64,000 bases of DNA from Orychophragmus violaceus (lineage: Eukaryota; Streptophyta; Magnoliopsida; Brassicales; Brassicaceae), in assembly GCA_030180135.1 (NCBI GenBank), contig CM058238.1, positions 45,163,765-45,227,764 on the forward strand. The letters are read 5' to 3'. This document shows, piece after piece, positions 9,901 through 20,900 of this stretch. Position 1 is the stretch's first letter. Every line of letters begins with the position of its first letter. The notes beneath the pieces are model-generated. The model worked only from the letters and a program-made list of their open reading frames with translations. It was not told the origin of the DNA and searched no databases. The position numbers and the translations under genes were made by a program.

Positions 9901-11660
9901 CATACAAAAACTTACTTATAGTTGTCCTACCTCACCTAAATTCTCCAATCCATGACATATATGTTTCAAGATATTTTGGTTAAAATGTTTTATTTAGGAT
10001 TCTCATAGGAACTTTTCGAAGATCAAAGTTTCTTTCTAGTCTCTTAGAAGGGTTACTTAGGGGTGTTACAAACGAACATAAACTTGTATAAAATGCTTCT
10101 AATTCTACCTTTAGGAGCATACAAAAACTTACTTATAGTTGTCCTACCTCACCTAAATTCTCCAATCCATGACATATATGTTTCAAGATATTTTGGTTAA
10201 AATGTTTTATTTAGGATTCTCATAGGAACTTTTCGAAGATCAAAGTTTCTTCCTAGTCTCTTAGAAGGGTTACTTAGGGGTGTTACAAACGAACATAAAC
10301 TTGTATAAAATGCTTCTAAATCTACCTTTACGAGCATACAAAAACTTACTTATTGTTGTCTTACTTCACCGAAATTCACCAATCCATGACATATATGTTT
10401 CAAGAAGTTTTGGTTAAAAAGTTTTATTTAGGATCTCATAGGACCTTTTAGAAGATCAAAGTTTCTTTCTAGTCTTTTAGAGAGGTTACTTAGTGGTGTT
10501 ACGAACGAACAAAAACATTACAACATGCTACTCATTCTACCTTTAGGAGCATACAAAAACTTATTTATAGTTGTCTTACATCACCTAAATTCTCCAATCC
10601 ATGACACATATGTTTCAAGAAATTTAGTTTAAAAAGTTTTGTTAAGGATTCTCATAGGACATTTTAGAAGATCAAAGTGTCTTTCTAGTCATTTAGAAGG
10701 GTTACTTAGGTGTGTTACAAACGAACATAAACTTGTATAAAATGCTTCATATTCAACCTTTAGGAGCATACAAAAACTTACTTATAGTTGTCCTACTTCA
10801 CCGAAATTCACCAATCCATGACATATATGTTTCAAGAAGTTTTGGTTAAAAAGTTTTATTTAGGATCTCATAGGACCTTTTAGAAGATCAAAGTTTCTTT
10901 CTAGTCTTTTAGAGAGGTTATTTAGTGGTGTTACAAACGAACAAAAACATTACAACATGCTTCTCATTCTACCTTTAGGAGCATACAAAAACTTATTTAT
11001 AGTTGTCTTACATCACCTAAATTCTCCAATCCATGACACATATGTTTCAAGAAATTTAGTTTAAAAAGATTTGTTAAGGATTCTCATAGGACATTTTAGA
11101 AGATCAAAGTGTCTTTCTAGTCATTTAGAAGGGTTACTTAGGTGTGTTACAAACGAACATAAACTTGTATAAAATGCTTCATATTCAACCTTTAGGAGCA
11201 TACAAAAACTTACTTATAGTTGTCCTACCTCACCTAAATTCTCCAATCCATGACATATATGTTTCAAGATATTTTTGTTAAAATGTTTTATTTAGGATTC
11301 TCATAGGAACTTTTCGAAGATCAAAGTTTCTTTCTAGTCTCTTAGAAGGGTTACTTAGGGGTGTTACAAACGAACATAAACTTGTATAAAATGATTATAA
11401 TTCTACCTTTAGGAGCATACAAAAACTTACTTATTGTTGTCTTACTTCACCGAAATTCACCAATCCATGAAATATATGTTTCAAGAAGTTTTGGTTAAAA
11501 AGTTTTATTTAGGATCTCATAGGACCTTTTAGAAAATCAAAGTTTCGTTCTAGTCTTTTAGAGGTTACTTAGTGGCGTTACAAACGAACAAAAACATTAC
11601 AACATGCTTCTCATTCTACCTTTAGGAGCATACAAAAACTTATTTATAGTTGTCTTACAT
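6945..11660 (+). repeat. satellite array, mainly A-B-C trimers (~649 bp)
   Basis: Type A monomers start near 7588, 8237, 8886, 9534, 10402, 10833 and 11482. The first steps are 649, 649 and 648 bases, which is a trimer period. The 9534-10402 unit has an extra C (868 bases). The monomer at 10616 is a B that switches into a C-like 3' part, then A follows at 10833, a two-monomer step. The last A monomer is cut by copia copy 2 after tacat (11656-11660). No gene is present. Confidence 0.9.
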
Positions 11661-12088
11661 TGATAGTTTTAGAGATTGAACATGTTTGGGTTAGGGTTCT
11701 TGAGCTTGTGGAGGCGCAAGAGAGAGAGATGGAAGAATAAACTCAGAAACCCTTACATTCATTTGCGGTTTACAAGACATATATATGGGATACAATAAGC
11801 TGAATGTTTAACCTAAAGGAGTAAAAGACAAATGCACAAAGTGACAAGAAGGTCTGAAGTGTGGCAGAGGAGATAGAGAGAGTGTGGACCACAACAACAA
11901 CGGCTCTCTCTCCCTTAAACCCTAGCGGCTCCTTCCTTCTTGTTTAAACCGAGTCTTGCACATTTGAATGTTTTGGCGCCTTTGGTCTTCTTCAAATATC
12001 CCCAACTTTGCACATTATCAAATGTGCAAGACTTGTGCATTTTGTGATAATACACAAGCTTAACACATTTGTCTAATCATGATCAATA
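11661..12088 (-). repeat. 3' LTR of copia copy 2 (428 bp)
   Basis: Read on the minus strand it starts TATTGATCATGATTAG after the polypurine tract and ends AAAACTATCA before satellite. It carries the dyad TTGCACAT/ATGTGCAA (12008-12015 and 12022-12029), followed on the minus strand by AAGTTGGGG, a TATA-like tatatat at 11780-11786, and CTCTC-rich segments. It differs strongly from the LTRs of copies 1 and 3. Confidence 0.88.
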
Positions 12089-12098
12089 CTCCCCCTCA
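12089..12098 (-). other. polypurine tract, copia copy 2
   Basis: ctccccctca on the plus strand, i.e. TGAGGGGGAG on the coding strand, abutting the 3' LTR. Confidence 0.85.
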
Positions 12099-12164
12099 AG
12101 TTCAGACTTTGGAATCACCCTAAAGGCTGAACTTGGAATGATCATGGCAACACCTCATTAAAAA

Positions 12165-12205
12165 CCTTGATGTGGAAAACCACTTGGGACAAAACCACAT
12201 CAAGG
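12165..12205 (-). other. conserved 3' hairpin, copia copy 2
   Basis: Same 11-base perfect stem and 19-nt loop as in copy 1, 36 nt after the pol stop. Confidence 0.75.
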
Positions 12206-12240
12206 GAAAAAGAGTATGCTGCTCATGGATCAGGAGAGTT

Positions 12241-15200
12241 CTAATCATGAATCGCCACCAGCCCTAGTTTGCCAAAGACATGAGTGCAAACCTTAAGACT
12301 AGCAGCCTTTGTGAAGATGTCTGCAAGCTGATCTTCACTCTTTGTGTAACAAGGCAAAATGGTTCCATCTTCAATCTTCTCCCTTACCTTGTGACAATCA
12401 ATCTCAATGTGTTTTGTCCTCTCATGAAACACTGAGTTGGTTGCAATGTGAATAGCAGCCTGGTTGTCACAATGGAAGGTGATTGGACTTGATTGCTCTA
12501 TGCCAAAGTCCTTGAGCAGAGCCTTCAGCCATGTTAACTCGGTTGCAAGCTTCCTCATTGCCCTATACTCAGCTTCAGCACTAGAACAAGATACCACCTT
12601 CTGCTTCTTTGTCTTCCAAGTTACCAAGTTGCCTCCAATGAAGGTACAATAGCCGGTTGTTGATCTCCTATCACTCTTATCTCCAGCCCAATCTGCATCA
12701 CAATAGCCAACAATCTCTGTGCTCTCATTCTTACCCATCCAAATACCTTGTTCAGTTGATCCTTTGAGATATCTGAGTATCCTCTCAATCAAACTCCAAT
12801 GATACACTGTGGGTGATTGCATATGTTGGCTAACTTGATTCACAGCAAAGCATAAGTCTGGTCTTGTGAGAGTGAGGTAGATAAGCTTCCCAACCAGCCT
12901 TCTATACAATGAGACATCCTTGAACTTGACTTCATCTGATTTCTCCCCCTTTCTATTGACTTGGTAGCCATCTTCAAGAGGAGTCTTTGCAATCTTGCAA
13001 TCAAGCATACTTGTTTCTGTCAACAAGTCCTTAACATACTTCCTTTGGGACAGAAACAATCCATCATTGAATCTGCAAACTTCAATGCCCAAGAAGTACT
13101 TCAACTCACCAAGGTCTTTAATATCAAAGGAACTCTTGAGGAAAGCCTTTGTGGATTGAATCCCATCATTATCACTTCCTGTGATAATCAAATCATCCAC
13201 ATAAATCAGAACCACCACCACTCCTTGAGCACTTTGAAGTGTGAACAATGTGTGATCAGACTGAGACTTCTTGAAACCATGGTCCATGAGAGTGTGACTA
13301 AGCTTATGGTACCATGCCCTTGGTGATTGCTTCAGACCATAAATCGCCCTTCTCAACCTCAATACCTCACCATCTTTACACAAGTGCTTCAATCCTGGTG
13401 GTGGAGTCATATACACTTCCTCTTCAAGTTCACCTTGTAGAAAGGCATTCTTCACATCCATTTGCCATAGATTCCATGAGAGGTTGGTGGCTAAGCTCAA
13501 TGTGACTCTCACTGTGTGAAGTTTAGCCACTGGTGCAAAGGTATCTGTATAGTCTTCTCCATATGTTTGAGTGAATCCCCTTGCTACTAGCCTTGCCTTG
13601 TACCTCTCTATGTCTCCATTGCTTTTATACTTGATTGTGAAGACCCATTTAGAGCTAACAGTCTTCTTCTTTTTCGGCAGCTTCTCTACAATCCAAGTAT
13701 GGTTCCTCTCCATAGCTTCTTTCTCATCCTTTACTGCATCCATCCAAACCTTGATACCCTCAGCCTCTTCATAAGTCTTAGGAACCTGGTTTAGCTCAAT
13801 CTTTCCAAGAAAGGCCTTGTGACTAGATGGTAGCAAGTCAATAGAACAAGTAGACTGACTAGGATGAGCTACTGCTTGGTTGTTGTAGTAGACTCTTGTC
13901 TTCATCCATTCAGATGGATCTTTCTTTTCCCTTGTGCTTCTTCTGAGTTGCTGAACCTGTTGATCAACCACATCCTCATTACCCACTGCCTCTTGATAAA
14001 CCATCTCATCCTCATTCATTTCCAAGTCCACTTGGTTCTGATCTTGAGGTAGAGTGTCTTCTTGAGCTTCAGCCGGTTCATGTGTGTGTGTTGCTGGTTC
14101 AGTATCCTCTTGTTGAGCTTCTTGGGTAGTTGTGTCATGCTTCTCTGGCCGTGGGGTATCATTACCCAAGTGATCCAACAAGTACTTCAAACTTGTAGCC
14201 AAATCTGAAGGTGATCTTGAGAGGTCCTTCAAACCTTCCCAATCCTTCTTCTCATAGTATCTCTGCCCCTCCATGAACTTAACATCCCTTGAGACATATG
14301 TCCTGTTGTTGCTTGGATCAAAACACTTGTAGCCCTTCTGAGTTGTGGAGTATCCAAGGAACATACACCTTATGCTCTTAGCATCTAGCTTATCCCTTTG
14401 ATCTCCTGAGATATAAACAAAACAAACACAACCAAACACACGTAAGTGTTCAATAAATGGTTTGGCTTTGTTCAATACCTCATATGGTGAAATGTCTTGA
14501 AGAACTCTAGTTGGGATCCTGTTGATAAGATAGCATGCTGCCAAGACTGCATCTCCCCAAAACCTCTTAGGAACATTGGTGTGGAACATCATAGACCTAG
14601 CAACTTCCATGAGATGTCTATTCTTCCTTTCAGCCACACCATTTTGTTGAGGAGTATGAGGACAGCTTGTTTGATGAAGGATCCCACATTTGTTCAAGTG
14701 AGCTTTGAATCTTTGGCTTGTATACTCTCCTCCATTATCAGACCTAAACACTTTGATCTTGGCATTAAACTGATTAGTAACATAGTTTTGGAAATTCAAA
14801 AATGCATCAAACACCCTATCTTTAGATGGCAGCAATGTTACCCAAGTATATTTTGATTTTTCATCTATGAAGGTCACAAAATACTTGTTCCTATCTCTAG
14901 ACAGACAAGGTGAAGTCCAAACATCAGAGTGCACAAGATCAAAGCAATGTTCATAGATAGTAGTTGATTTAGGAAAGATAGTTCTACAATGTTTGCCAAG
15001 AATACAAGCTTCACAAGTTGAATGATCAAAGCTAACATTAGGCAACATTAAGTTCAAAGCACGAGCATGAGGATGTCCTAGTCTAGCATGCCATAGGACA
15101 TTTTGATTGAAAGAAAAACAGGATTTAAAAGCTAATGAATCCGAGTTGCTTGGAGAAGTGTCTTCAAGGAGGTAAAGCTCATCTTGTGTACCACCTCTTC

Positions 15201-16491
15201 CAATAACCTTTCCATTCTTAATATCCTGAAAACAAACATCATTAGGCCCAAAGATAACATTGCAATTCAAGTCTTTAGTGATCCTCTTAACCGACAGCAA
15301 GTTAGATTTAAACTTAGGAACATAGAATGCATCACTTTCCTTGTTAAATAATCTCAACTTTCCTGTACCTATTATAGGAATCCCTTGACCATCAGCTATA
15401 GTTACTCTTCCTAGGGCAGGTTTAATGTTCTCCAACAACTTAGCATTACTAATCATATGGTGAGAAGCTCCTGAATCTACTACCAACTTATGATCAGTTT
15501 TACTAAGCAATTTATGTGAAAATAAAGAGATACCAGAGAGTTTAGAGGCATAAGCCTTGATGAGATCCTCAAGGTCACTCTTCTTGACATACTCAGTGGC
15601 TGTGTAGAGTGCAAGCTCCCCTCCTTGAGCTGAAGTGGAGGCTGGTTCATTCACAGCTTCTTGTGAGATGTTTGCATTTGCCCTTGAGTTCTTGAACTTG
15701 TCTGGTTTGAGGTGGGGATGAAGGACCCAACACTTATCCTTGGAGTGGCCTTTCCTCTTGCAATGATCACAAAATGGCGCCTTCTTCTCCTCAGTTTTGA
15801 AGCCGGCTTTGTTGGCAGTCACCAACTCCCCCTTTCCTCCAAACAAACCAATGTTTCCTTCTTCCTTTTGGAGCCTTGAGCACACCTCTTCAAAATCAGG
15901 AAGTGTAGTCTCCCTTAGGATCTTCATGATAGCATCATTGTAAACCGGATTCAAGTTGAGTAGAAGGCCAAAGATCTTGTCTTGCTCCTTTCTCTCAATG
16001 AGAACCTTGGGGTTTAAAGTGCTTGGCCTTAGCATCTCAAGTTCAGACCATGCTGAAGAGAACTTCCCAAGATACTTGGTAAAGTCATGGTCTTCTTGTT
16101 TCAGCTCATTTATGGCCTTCTTCACCTCATATACTCTGCTCAGATTTGAAACATCTCCATAAATCTTCTTGAGAGTATCCCACAGTGACTTGGCTGTCTC
16201 ACAATGAGAATAAGCTTCAAGGATGGATGGGTCAAGAGAGTTTTGGAGAAAGCCAAGCACAAGCTGATCTTCTTGAAACCATTTAGCTTCTGCCTTCTTA
16301 GTTTCCTCATCCTTCTTCTTGGCTTCATCTTCTTCAGTTGGTGTTTTATCCTCCAAGATGTGATCCCACAATCCTCTTCCACAAATGGCAGTCTTGATGG
16401 TCCTCTGCCATGTCCTATAGTTGATACCCTTGAGCACAACAGGGACAACAGTAGGCCTCAAGCTTGAGCTAAGATGAGAAGAGTCTTCCAT
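12241..16491 (-). CDS. copia gag-pol polyprotein, uninterrupted (1416 aa)
   Basis: It encodes the structural and enzymatic proteins of a Ty1/copia element. From the ATG at 16491: Gag-like region of UBN2 type (about 15-215), zinc knuckle CDHCKRKGHSKDKC (241-254), aspartic protease VVDSGASHH (near D339), integrase with HARLGH/CEAC zinc binding (468-496) and catalytic D523, D585, E621 (35 residues between the last two), acidic linker (about 785-850), reverse transcriptase (about 930-1170, YVDD at 1097-1100) and RNase H (about 1260-1400; GYCDADWAGD, AEAEY, CDNQAA). The order PR-IN-RT-RH defines Ty1/copia. The frame is also open three codons upstream from a TTG (16500); I chose ATG because MED- is shared with copy 3. 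No frameshift or missing catalytic residue is seen, so activity is plausible. I cannot assign the copia lineage with confidence. Confidence 0.95.
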   Translation of the reverse strand: MEDSSHLSSSLRPTVVPVVLKGINYRTWQRTIKTAICGRGLWDHILEDKTPTEEDEAKKKDEETKKAEAKWFQEDQLVLGFLQNSLDPSILEAYSHCETAKSLWDTLKKIYGDVSNLSRVYEVKKAINELKQEDHDFTKYLGKFSSAWSELEMLRPSTLNPKVLIERKEQDKIFGLLLNLNPVYNDAIMKILRETTLPDFEEVCSRLQKEEGNIGLFGGKGELVTANKAGFKTEEKKAPFCDHCKRKGHSKDKCWVLHPHLKPDKFKNSRANANISQEAVNEPASTSAQGGELALYTATEYVKKSDLEDLIKAYASKLSGISLFSHKLLSKTDHKLVVDSGASHHMISNAKLLENIKPALGRVTIADGQGIPIIGTGKLRLFNKESDAFYVPKFKSNLLSVKRITKDLNCNVIFGPNDVCFQDIKNGKVIGRGGTQDELYLLEDTSPSNSDSLAFKSCFSFNQNVLWHARLGHPHARALNLMLPNVSFDHSTCEACILGKHCRTIFPKSTTIYEHCFDLVHSDVWTSPCLSRDRNKYFVTFIDEKSKYTWVTLLPSKDRVFDAFLNFQNYVTNQFNAKIKVFRSDNGGEYTSQRFKAHLNKCGILHQTSCPHTPQQNGVAERKNRHLMEVARSMMFHTNVPKRFWGDAVLAACYLINRIPTRVLQDISPYEVLNKAKPFIEHLRVFGCVCFVYISGDQRDKLDAKSIRCMFLGYSTTQKGYKCFDPSNNRTYVSRDVKFMEGQRYYEKKDWEGLKDLSRSPSDLATSLKYLLDHLGNDTPRPEKHDTTTQEAQQEDTEPATHTHEPAEAQEDTLPQDQNQVDLEMNEDEMVYQEAVGNEDVVDQQVQQLRRSTREKKDPSEWMKTRVYYNNQAVAHPSQSTCSIDLLPSSHKAFLGKIELNQVPKTYEEAEGIKVWMDAVKDEKEAMERNHTWIVEKLPKKKKTVSSKWVFTIKYKSNGDIERYKARLVARGFTQTYGEDYTDTFAPVAKLHTVRVTLSLATNLSWNLWQMDVKNAFLQGELEEEVYMTPPPGLKHLCKDGEVLRLRRAIYGLKQSPRAWYHKLSHTLMDHGFKKSQSDHTLFTLQSAQGVVVVLIYVDDLIITGSDNDGIQSTKAFLKSSFDIKDLGELKYFLGIEVCRFNDGLFLSQRKYVKDLLTETSMLDCKIAKTPLEDGYQVNRKGEKSDEVKFKDVSLYRRLVGKLIYLTLTRPDLCFAVNQVSQHMQSPTVYHWSLIERILRYLKGSTEQGIWMGKNESTEIVGYCDADWAGDKSDRRSTTGYCTFIGGNLVTWKTKKQKVVSCSSAEAEYRAMRKLATELTWLKALLKDFGIEQSSPITFHCDNQAAIHIATNSVFHERTKHIEIDCHKVREKIEDGTILPCYTKSEDQLADIFTKAASLKVCTHVFGKLGLVAIHD

Positions 16492-16771
16492 GGTGAACAA
16501 ACTGAAGAGAGTTGATGAAGAGAGAAGAGCCGTGAGAGATAACCAACCGCTAGGGTTTTAGGACAGAGAAGCTGAGAGCTTAGAGCGAGTCTTAGGTTTA
16601 GGACAGAGATTAATGGAGTGAACAGTGAGGAATCAGAAAGAAATGGGAGTATAAGGGCTTTGGAACCGAGAGAATGAAGTGAGAGATTTCTAGGGTTTTG
16701 CAACCGTGAGATTAGTGTAACCAAGAGAGAATGAAGAATGGAGATAGAGAATTAGAAGAATAGAGATCAAT
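16492..16771 (-). other. 5' leader of copia copy 2
   Basis: About 280 bases between primer site and start codon, pyrimidine-rich with several aaaccctag words. It aligns poorly with the leader of copy 3 (36119-36407), whereas the coding regions that follow are nearly identical. Confidence 0.7.
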
Positions 16772-16783
16772 GCTCTGATACCA
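16772..16783 (-). other. primer binding site (initiator tRNA-Met), copia copy 2
   Basis: gctctgatacca on the plus strand, TGGTATCAGAGC on the element strand, directly after the LTR end CTATCA. Confidence 0.9.
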
Positions 16784-17153
16784 TGATAGTTTTAGAGATT
16801 GAACATGTTTGGGTTAGGGTTCTTGAGCTTGTGGAGGCGCAGAGAGAGAGAGAGGAAGAATAAACTCAGAAACCCTTACATTCATTTGGGTTTACAAGAA
16901 TATATATAGGGATACAATTGAGTAAAAGACAAATGCACAAAGTGACAAGAAGGTCTGAAGTGTGGCAGAGGAGAGAGAGAGAGTGAACCACAACAACAAC
17001 GGCTCTCTCTAAGGCTCCTTCCTTCTTGTTTAGAGACATTTGAGTTTTGGCGCCTTTGGTCTTCTTCAAATATCCCCAACTTTGCACATTATAAATGTGG
17101 ACTTGTGCATTTTGTGATAATACACAAGCTTTAACACATGATCCATGATCAAT
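16784..17153 (-). repeat. 5' LTR of copia copy 2 (370 bp, many small deletions)
   Basis: It aligns along its length with the 3' LTR of the same element but lacks blocks, for example about 19 bases around 16918 and about 13 bases near 17012, plus many losses of 1-6 bases. Differences are nearly all deletions rather than substitutions. The same pattern runs on into the neighbouring satellite until about 17.95 kb, which suggests a local consensus or assembly problem. Confidence 0.8.
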
Positions 17154-17950
17154 TACATCACCTAAATTCTCCAATCCAACACATATGTTTCAAGAAATTT
17201 AGAAAAAGTGTTAAGGATTCTTAGGACAAGAAGATCAAAGTGTCTTTCTAGTCATTTAGAAGGGCTTAGGTAGTTAGAATAAACTGTGTATAAAATGAAC
17301 TTTGAGAGATACAAAAACTTGTTTCCTTGATCTTTTGGGTTACAACTTATATATTCTTAGAATACATGTTACAAACGAACATCATAAGAATGCTTCTAAC
17401 CTAAAGGAGCTTTACTTAAGTTGTCCTAACCTAAATTCTCCAATCCATGACATATATGTTTCAAGATATTTTGGGTAAAATGTTTTATTTAGGATTCTCA
17501 TAGGAACTTTTCGAAGATCAAAGTTGCACTTCTAGGGGAGAGAAGAGAGGGGTGTTACAAACGAGATAAACTTGTATAAAATGCTTCTAATTCTACCTTT
17601 AGGAGCTTAAAAACTTACATTGTTGTCTTACTTCACCGAAATTCACATCCATGACATATATGTTTCAGGTTTTGGTTAAAAAGTTTTATTTAGGATCTCA
17701 TTAGGACCTTTTAGAAGATCAAAGTTTCTTTCTAGTCTTTTAGAGAGGTTACTTAGTGGGTTACGAACGAACAAAAACATTACCATGCTTCTCATTCTAC
17801 CTTTAGGAGCATACAAAAACTTATTTATAGTTGTCTTACATCACCTAAATTATCCAATCCATGACACATATGTTTCATGAAATTTGTTTAAAAAGTTTTG
17901 TTAAGGACTCATAGGACATTTTAGAAGATCAAAGTGTCTGTCATTTAGAA
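17154..17950 (+). repeat. satellite tract with abnormally many small indels
   Basis: Monomers are recognisable but repeatedly lack 2-10 bases against the otherwise very uniform array, for example near 17180-17240, 17520-17560, 17605-17670 and 17935. Around 17320-17370 a ~50-base stretch (gtttccttgatcttttgggttac...) does not match any monomer type. Normal monomers resume at about 17950. Confidence 0.75.
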
Positions 17951-20900
17951 GGGTTACTTAGGTGTGTTACAAACGAACATAAACTTGTATAAAATGCTTC
18001 TCATTCAACCTTTAGGAGCATACAAAAACTTACTTATAGTTGTCCTACCTCACCTAAATTCTCCAATCCATGACATATATGTTTCAAGATATTTTGGTTA
18101 AAATGTTTTATTTAGGATTCTCATAGGAACTTTTCGAAGATCAAAGTTTCTTTCTAGTCTCTTAGAAGGGTTACTTAGGGGTGTTACAAACGAACATAAA
18201 CTTGTATAAAATGATTCTAATTCTACCTTTAGGAGCATACAAAAACTTACTTATTGTTGTCTTACTTCACCGAAATTCACCAATCCATGACATATATGTT
18301 TCAAGAAGTTTTGGTTAAAAAGTTTTATTTAGGATCTCATAGGACCTTTTAGAAGATCAAAGTTTCTTTCTAGTCTTTTAGAGAGGTTACTTAGTGGCGT
18401 TACGAACGAACAAAAACATTACAACATGCTTCTCATTCTACCTTTAGGAGCATACAAAAACTTATTTATAGTTGTCTTACATCACCTAAATTCTCCAATC
18501 CATGACACATATGTTTCAAGAAATTTAGTTTAAAAAGTTTTGTTAAGGATTCTCATAGGACATTTTAGAAGATCAAAGTGTCTTTCTAGTCATTTAGAAG
18601 GGTTACTTAGGTGTGTTACAAACGAACATAAACTTGTATAAAATGCTTCTCATTCTACCTTTAGGAGCATACAAAAACTTACTTATAGTTGTCCTACCTC
18701 ACCTAAATTCTCCAATCCATGACATATATGTTTCAAGATATTTTGGTTAAAATGTTTTATTTAGGATTCTCATAGGAACTTTTCGAAGATCAAAGTTTCT
18801 TTCTAGTCTCTTAGAAGGGTTACTTAGGGGTGTTACAAACGAACATAAACTTGTATAAAATGCTTCTAATTCTACCTTTAGGAGCTAATTACTTATAGTT
18901 GTCCTACCTCACCTAAATTCTCCAATCCATACATATATGTTTCAAGATATTTTGGTTAAAATGTTTTATTTAGGATTCTCATAGGAACTTTTCGAAGATC
19001 AAAGTTTCTTTCTAGTCTTTAGAAGGGTTACTTAGGGGTGTTACAAACGAACATAAACTTGTATAAAATGCTTCTAATTCTACCTTTAGGAGCATACAAA
19101 AACTTACTTATAGTTGTCCTACCTCACCTAAATTCTCCAATCCATGACATATATGTTTCAAGATATTTTGGTTAAAATGTTTTATTTAGGATTCTCATAG
19201 GAACTTTTCGAAGATCAAAGTTTCTTTCTAGTCTCTTAGAAGGGTTACTTAGGGGTGTTACAAACGAACATAAACTTGTATAAAATGCTTCTAATTCTAC
19301 CTTTAGGAGCATACAAAAACTTACTTATTGTTGTCTTACTCTTACTTCACCGAAATTCACCAATCCATGACATATATGTTTCAAGAAGTTTTGGTTAAAA
19401 AGTTTTATTTAGGATCTCATAGGACCTTTTAGAAGATCAAAGTTTCTTTCTAGTCTTTTAGAGAGGTTACTTAGTGGTGTTACGAACGAACAAAAACATT
19501 ACAACATGCTTCTCATTCTACCTTTAGGAGCATACAAAAACTTATTTATAGTTGTCTTACATCACCTAAATTCTCCAATCCATGACACATATGTTTCAAG
19601 AAATTTAGTTTAAAAAGTTTTGTTAAGGATTCTCATAGGACATTTTAGAAGATCAAAGTGTCTTTCTAGTCATTTAGAAGGGTTACTTAGGTGTGTTACA
19701 AACGAACATAAACTTGTATAAAATGCTTCATATTCAACCTTTAGGAGCATACAAAAACTTACTTATAGTTGTCCTACCTCACCTAAATTCTCCAATCCAT
19801 GACATATATGTTTCAAGATATTTTGGTTAAAATGTTTTATTTAGGATTCTCATAGGAACTTTTCGAAGATCAAAGTTTCTTTCTAGTCTCTTAGAAGGGT
19901 TACTTAGGGGTGTTACAAACGAACATAAACTTGTATAAAATGATTCTAATTCTACCTTTAGGAGCATACAAAAACTTACTTATTGTTGTCTTACTTCACC
20001 GAAATTCACCAATCCATGACATATATGTTTCAAGAAGTTTTGGTTAAAAAGTTTTATTTAGGATCTCATAGGACCTTTTAGAAGATCAAAGTTTCTTTCT
20101 AGTCTTTTAGAGAGGTTACTTAGTGGCGTTACGAACGAACAAAAACATTACAACATGCTTCTCATTCTACCTTTAGGAGCATACAAAAACTTATTTATAG
20201 TTGTCTTACATCACCTAAATTCTCCAATCCATGACACATATGTTTCAAGAAATTTAGTTTAAAAAGTTTTGTTAAGGATTCTCATAGGACATTTTAGAAG
20301 ATCAAAGTGTCTTTCTAGTCATTTAGAAGGGTTACTTAGGTGTGTTACAAACGAACATAAACTTGTATAAAATGCTTCTCATTCTACCTTTAGGAGCATA
20401 CAAAAACTTACTTATAGTTGTCCTACCTCACCTAAATTCTCCAATCCATGACATATATGTTTCAAGATATTTTGGTTAAAATGTTTTATTTAGGATTCTC
20501 ATAGGAACTTTTCGAAGATCAAAGTTTCTTTCTAGTCTCTTAGAAGGGTTACTTAGGGGTGTTACAAACGAACATAAACTTGTATAAAATGCTTCTAATT
20601 CTACCTTTAGGAGCATACAAAAACTTACTTATAGTTGTCTTACTTCACCTAAATTCTCCAATCCATGACATATATGTTTCAAGAAGTTTTGGTTAAAAAG
20701 TTTTATTTAGGATCTCATAGGACCTTTTAGAAGATCAAAGTTTCTTTCTAGTCTCTTAGAAGGGTTACTTAGGGGTGTTACAAACGAACATAAACTTGTA
20801 TAAAATGCTTCTAATTCTACCTTTAGGAGCATACAAAAACTTACTTATAGTTGTCCTACCTCACCTAAATTCTCCAATCCATGACATATATGTTTCAAGA

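Larger units (their letters stand above)
11661..17153 (-). mobile_element. Ty1/copia LTR retrotransposon, copy 2 (full length, open gag-pol)
   Basis: On the minus strand the order is 5' LTR (17153-16784), primer site, leader, one gag-pol frame (16491-12241), hairpin, polypurine tract and 3' LTR (12088-11661). TSD tacat lies at 11656-11660 and 17154-17158; with this reading the 5' LTR lacks the first T seen in the other LTRs, alternatively the TSD is the 4-base acat. The coding region is uninterrupted, so this is the only copy here that could encode all enzymes. The 5' LTR is 58 bases shorter than the 3' LTR because of many small deletions, which may be a sequence-quality artefact. Confidence 0.93.

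Noticed and set aside
6945..11660. CRISPR-like regular repeats
   Set aside because: Units are ~216 bp, contiguous and without unique spacers, in a plant setting with satellite structure.
12961..13326. 121-codon antisense frame conserved in all copia copies (133-498, 12961-13326, 39572-39937)
   Set aside because: Antisense to the conserved RT coding region; conservation is explained by the sense strand.
16492..16500. TTG start three codons upstream of the copia copy 2 ATG
   Set aside because: A plant polyprotein is expected to start at ATG, and copy 3 starts at the equivalent MED- ATG.
11661..17153. Assignment of the copia family to a named element such as Tal1 or ATCOPIA93
   Set aside because: Satellite insertion is similar, but I cannot compare sequences here, so no family name is given.
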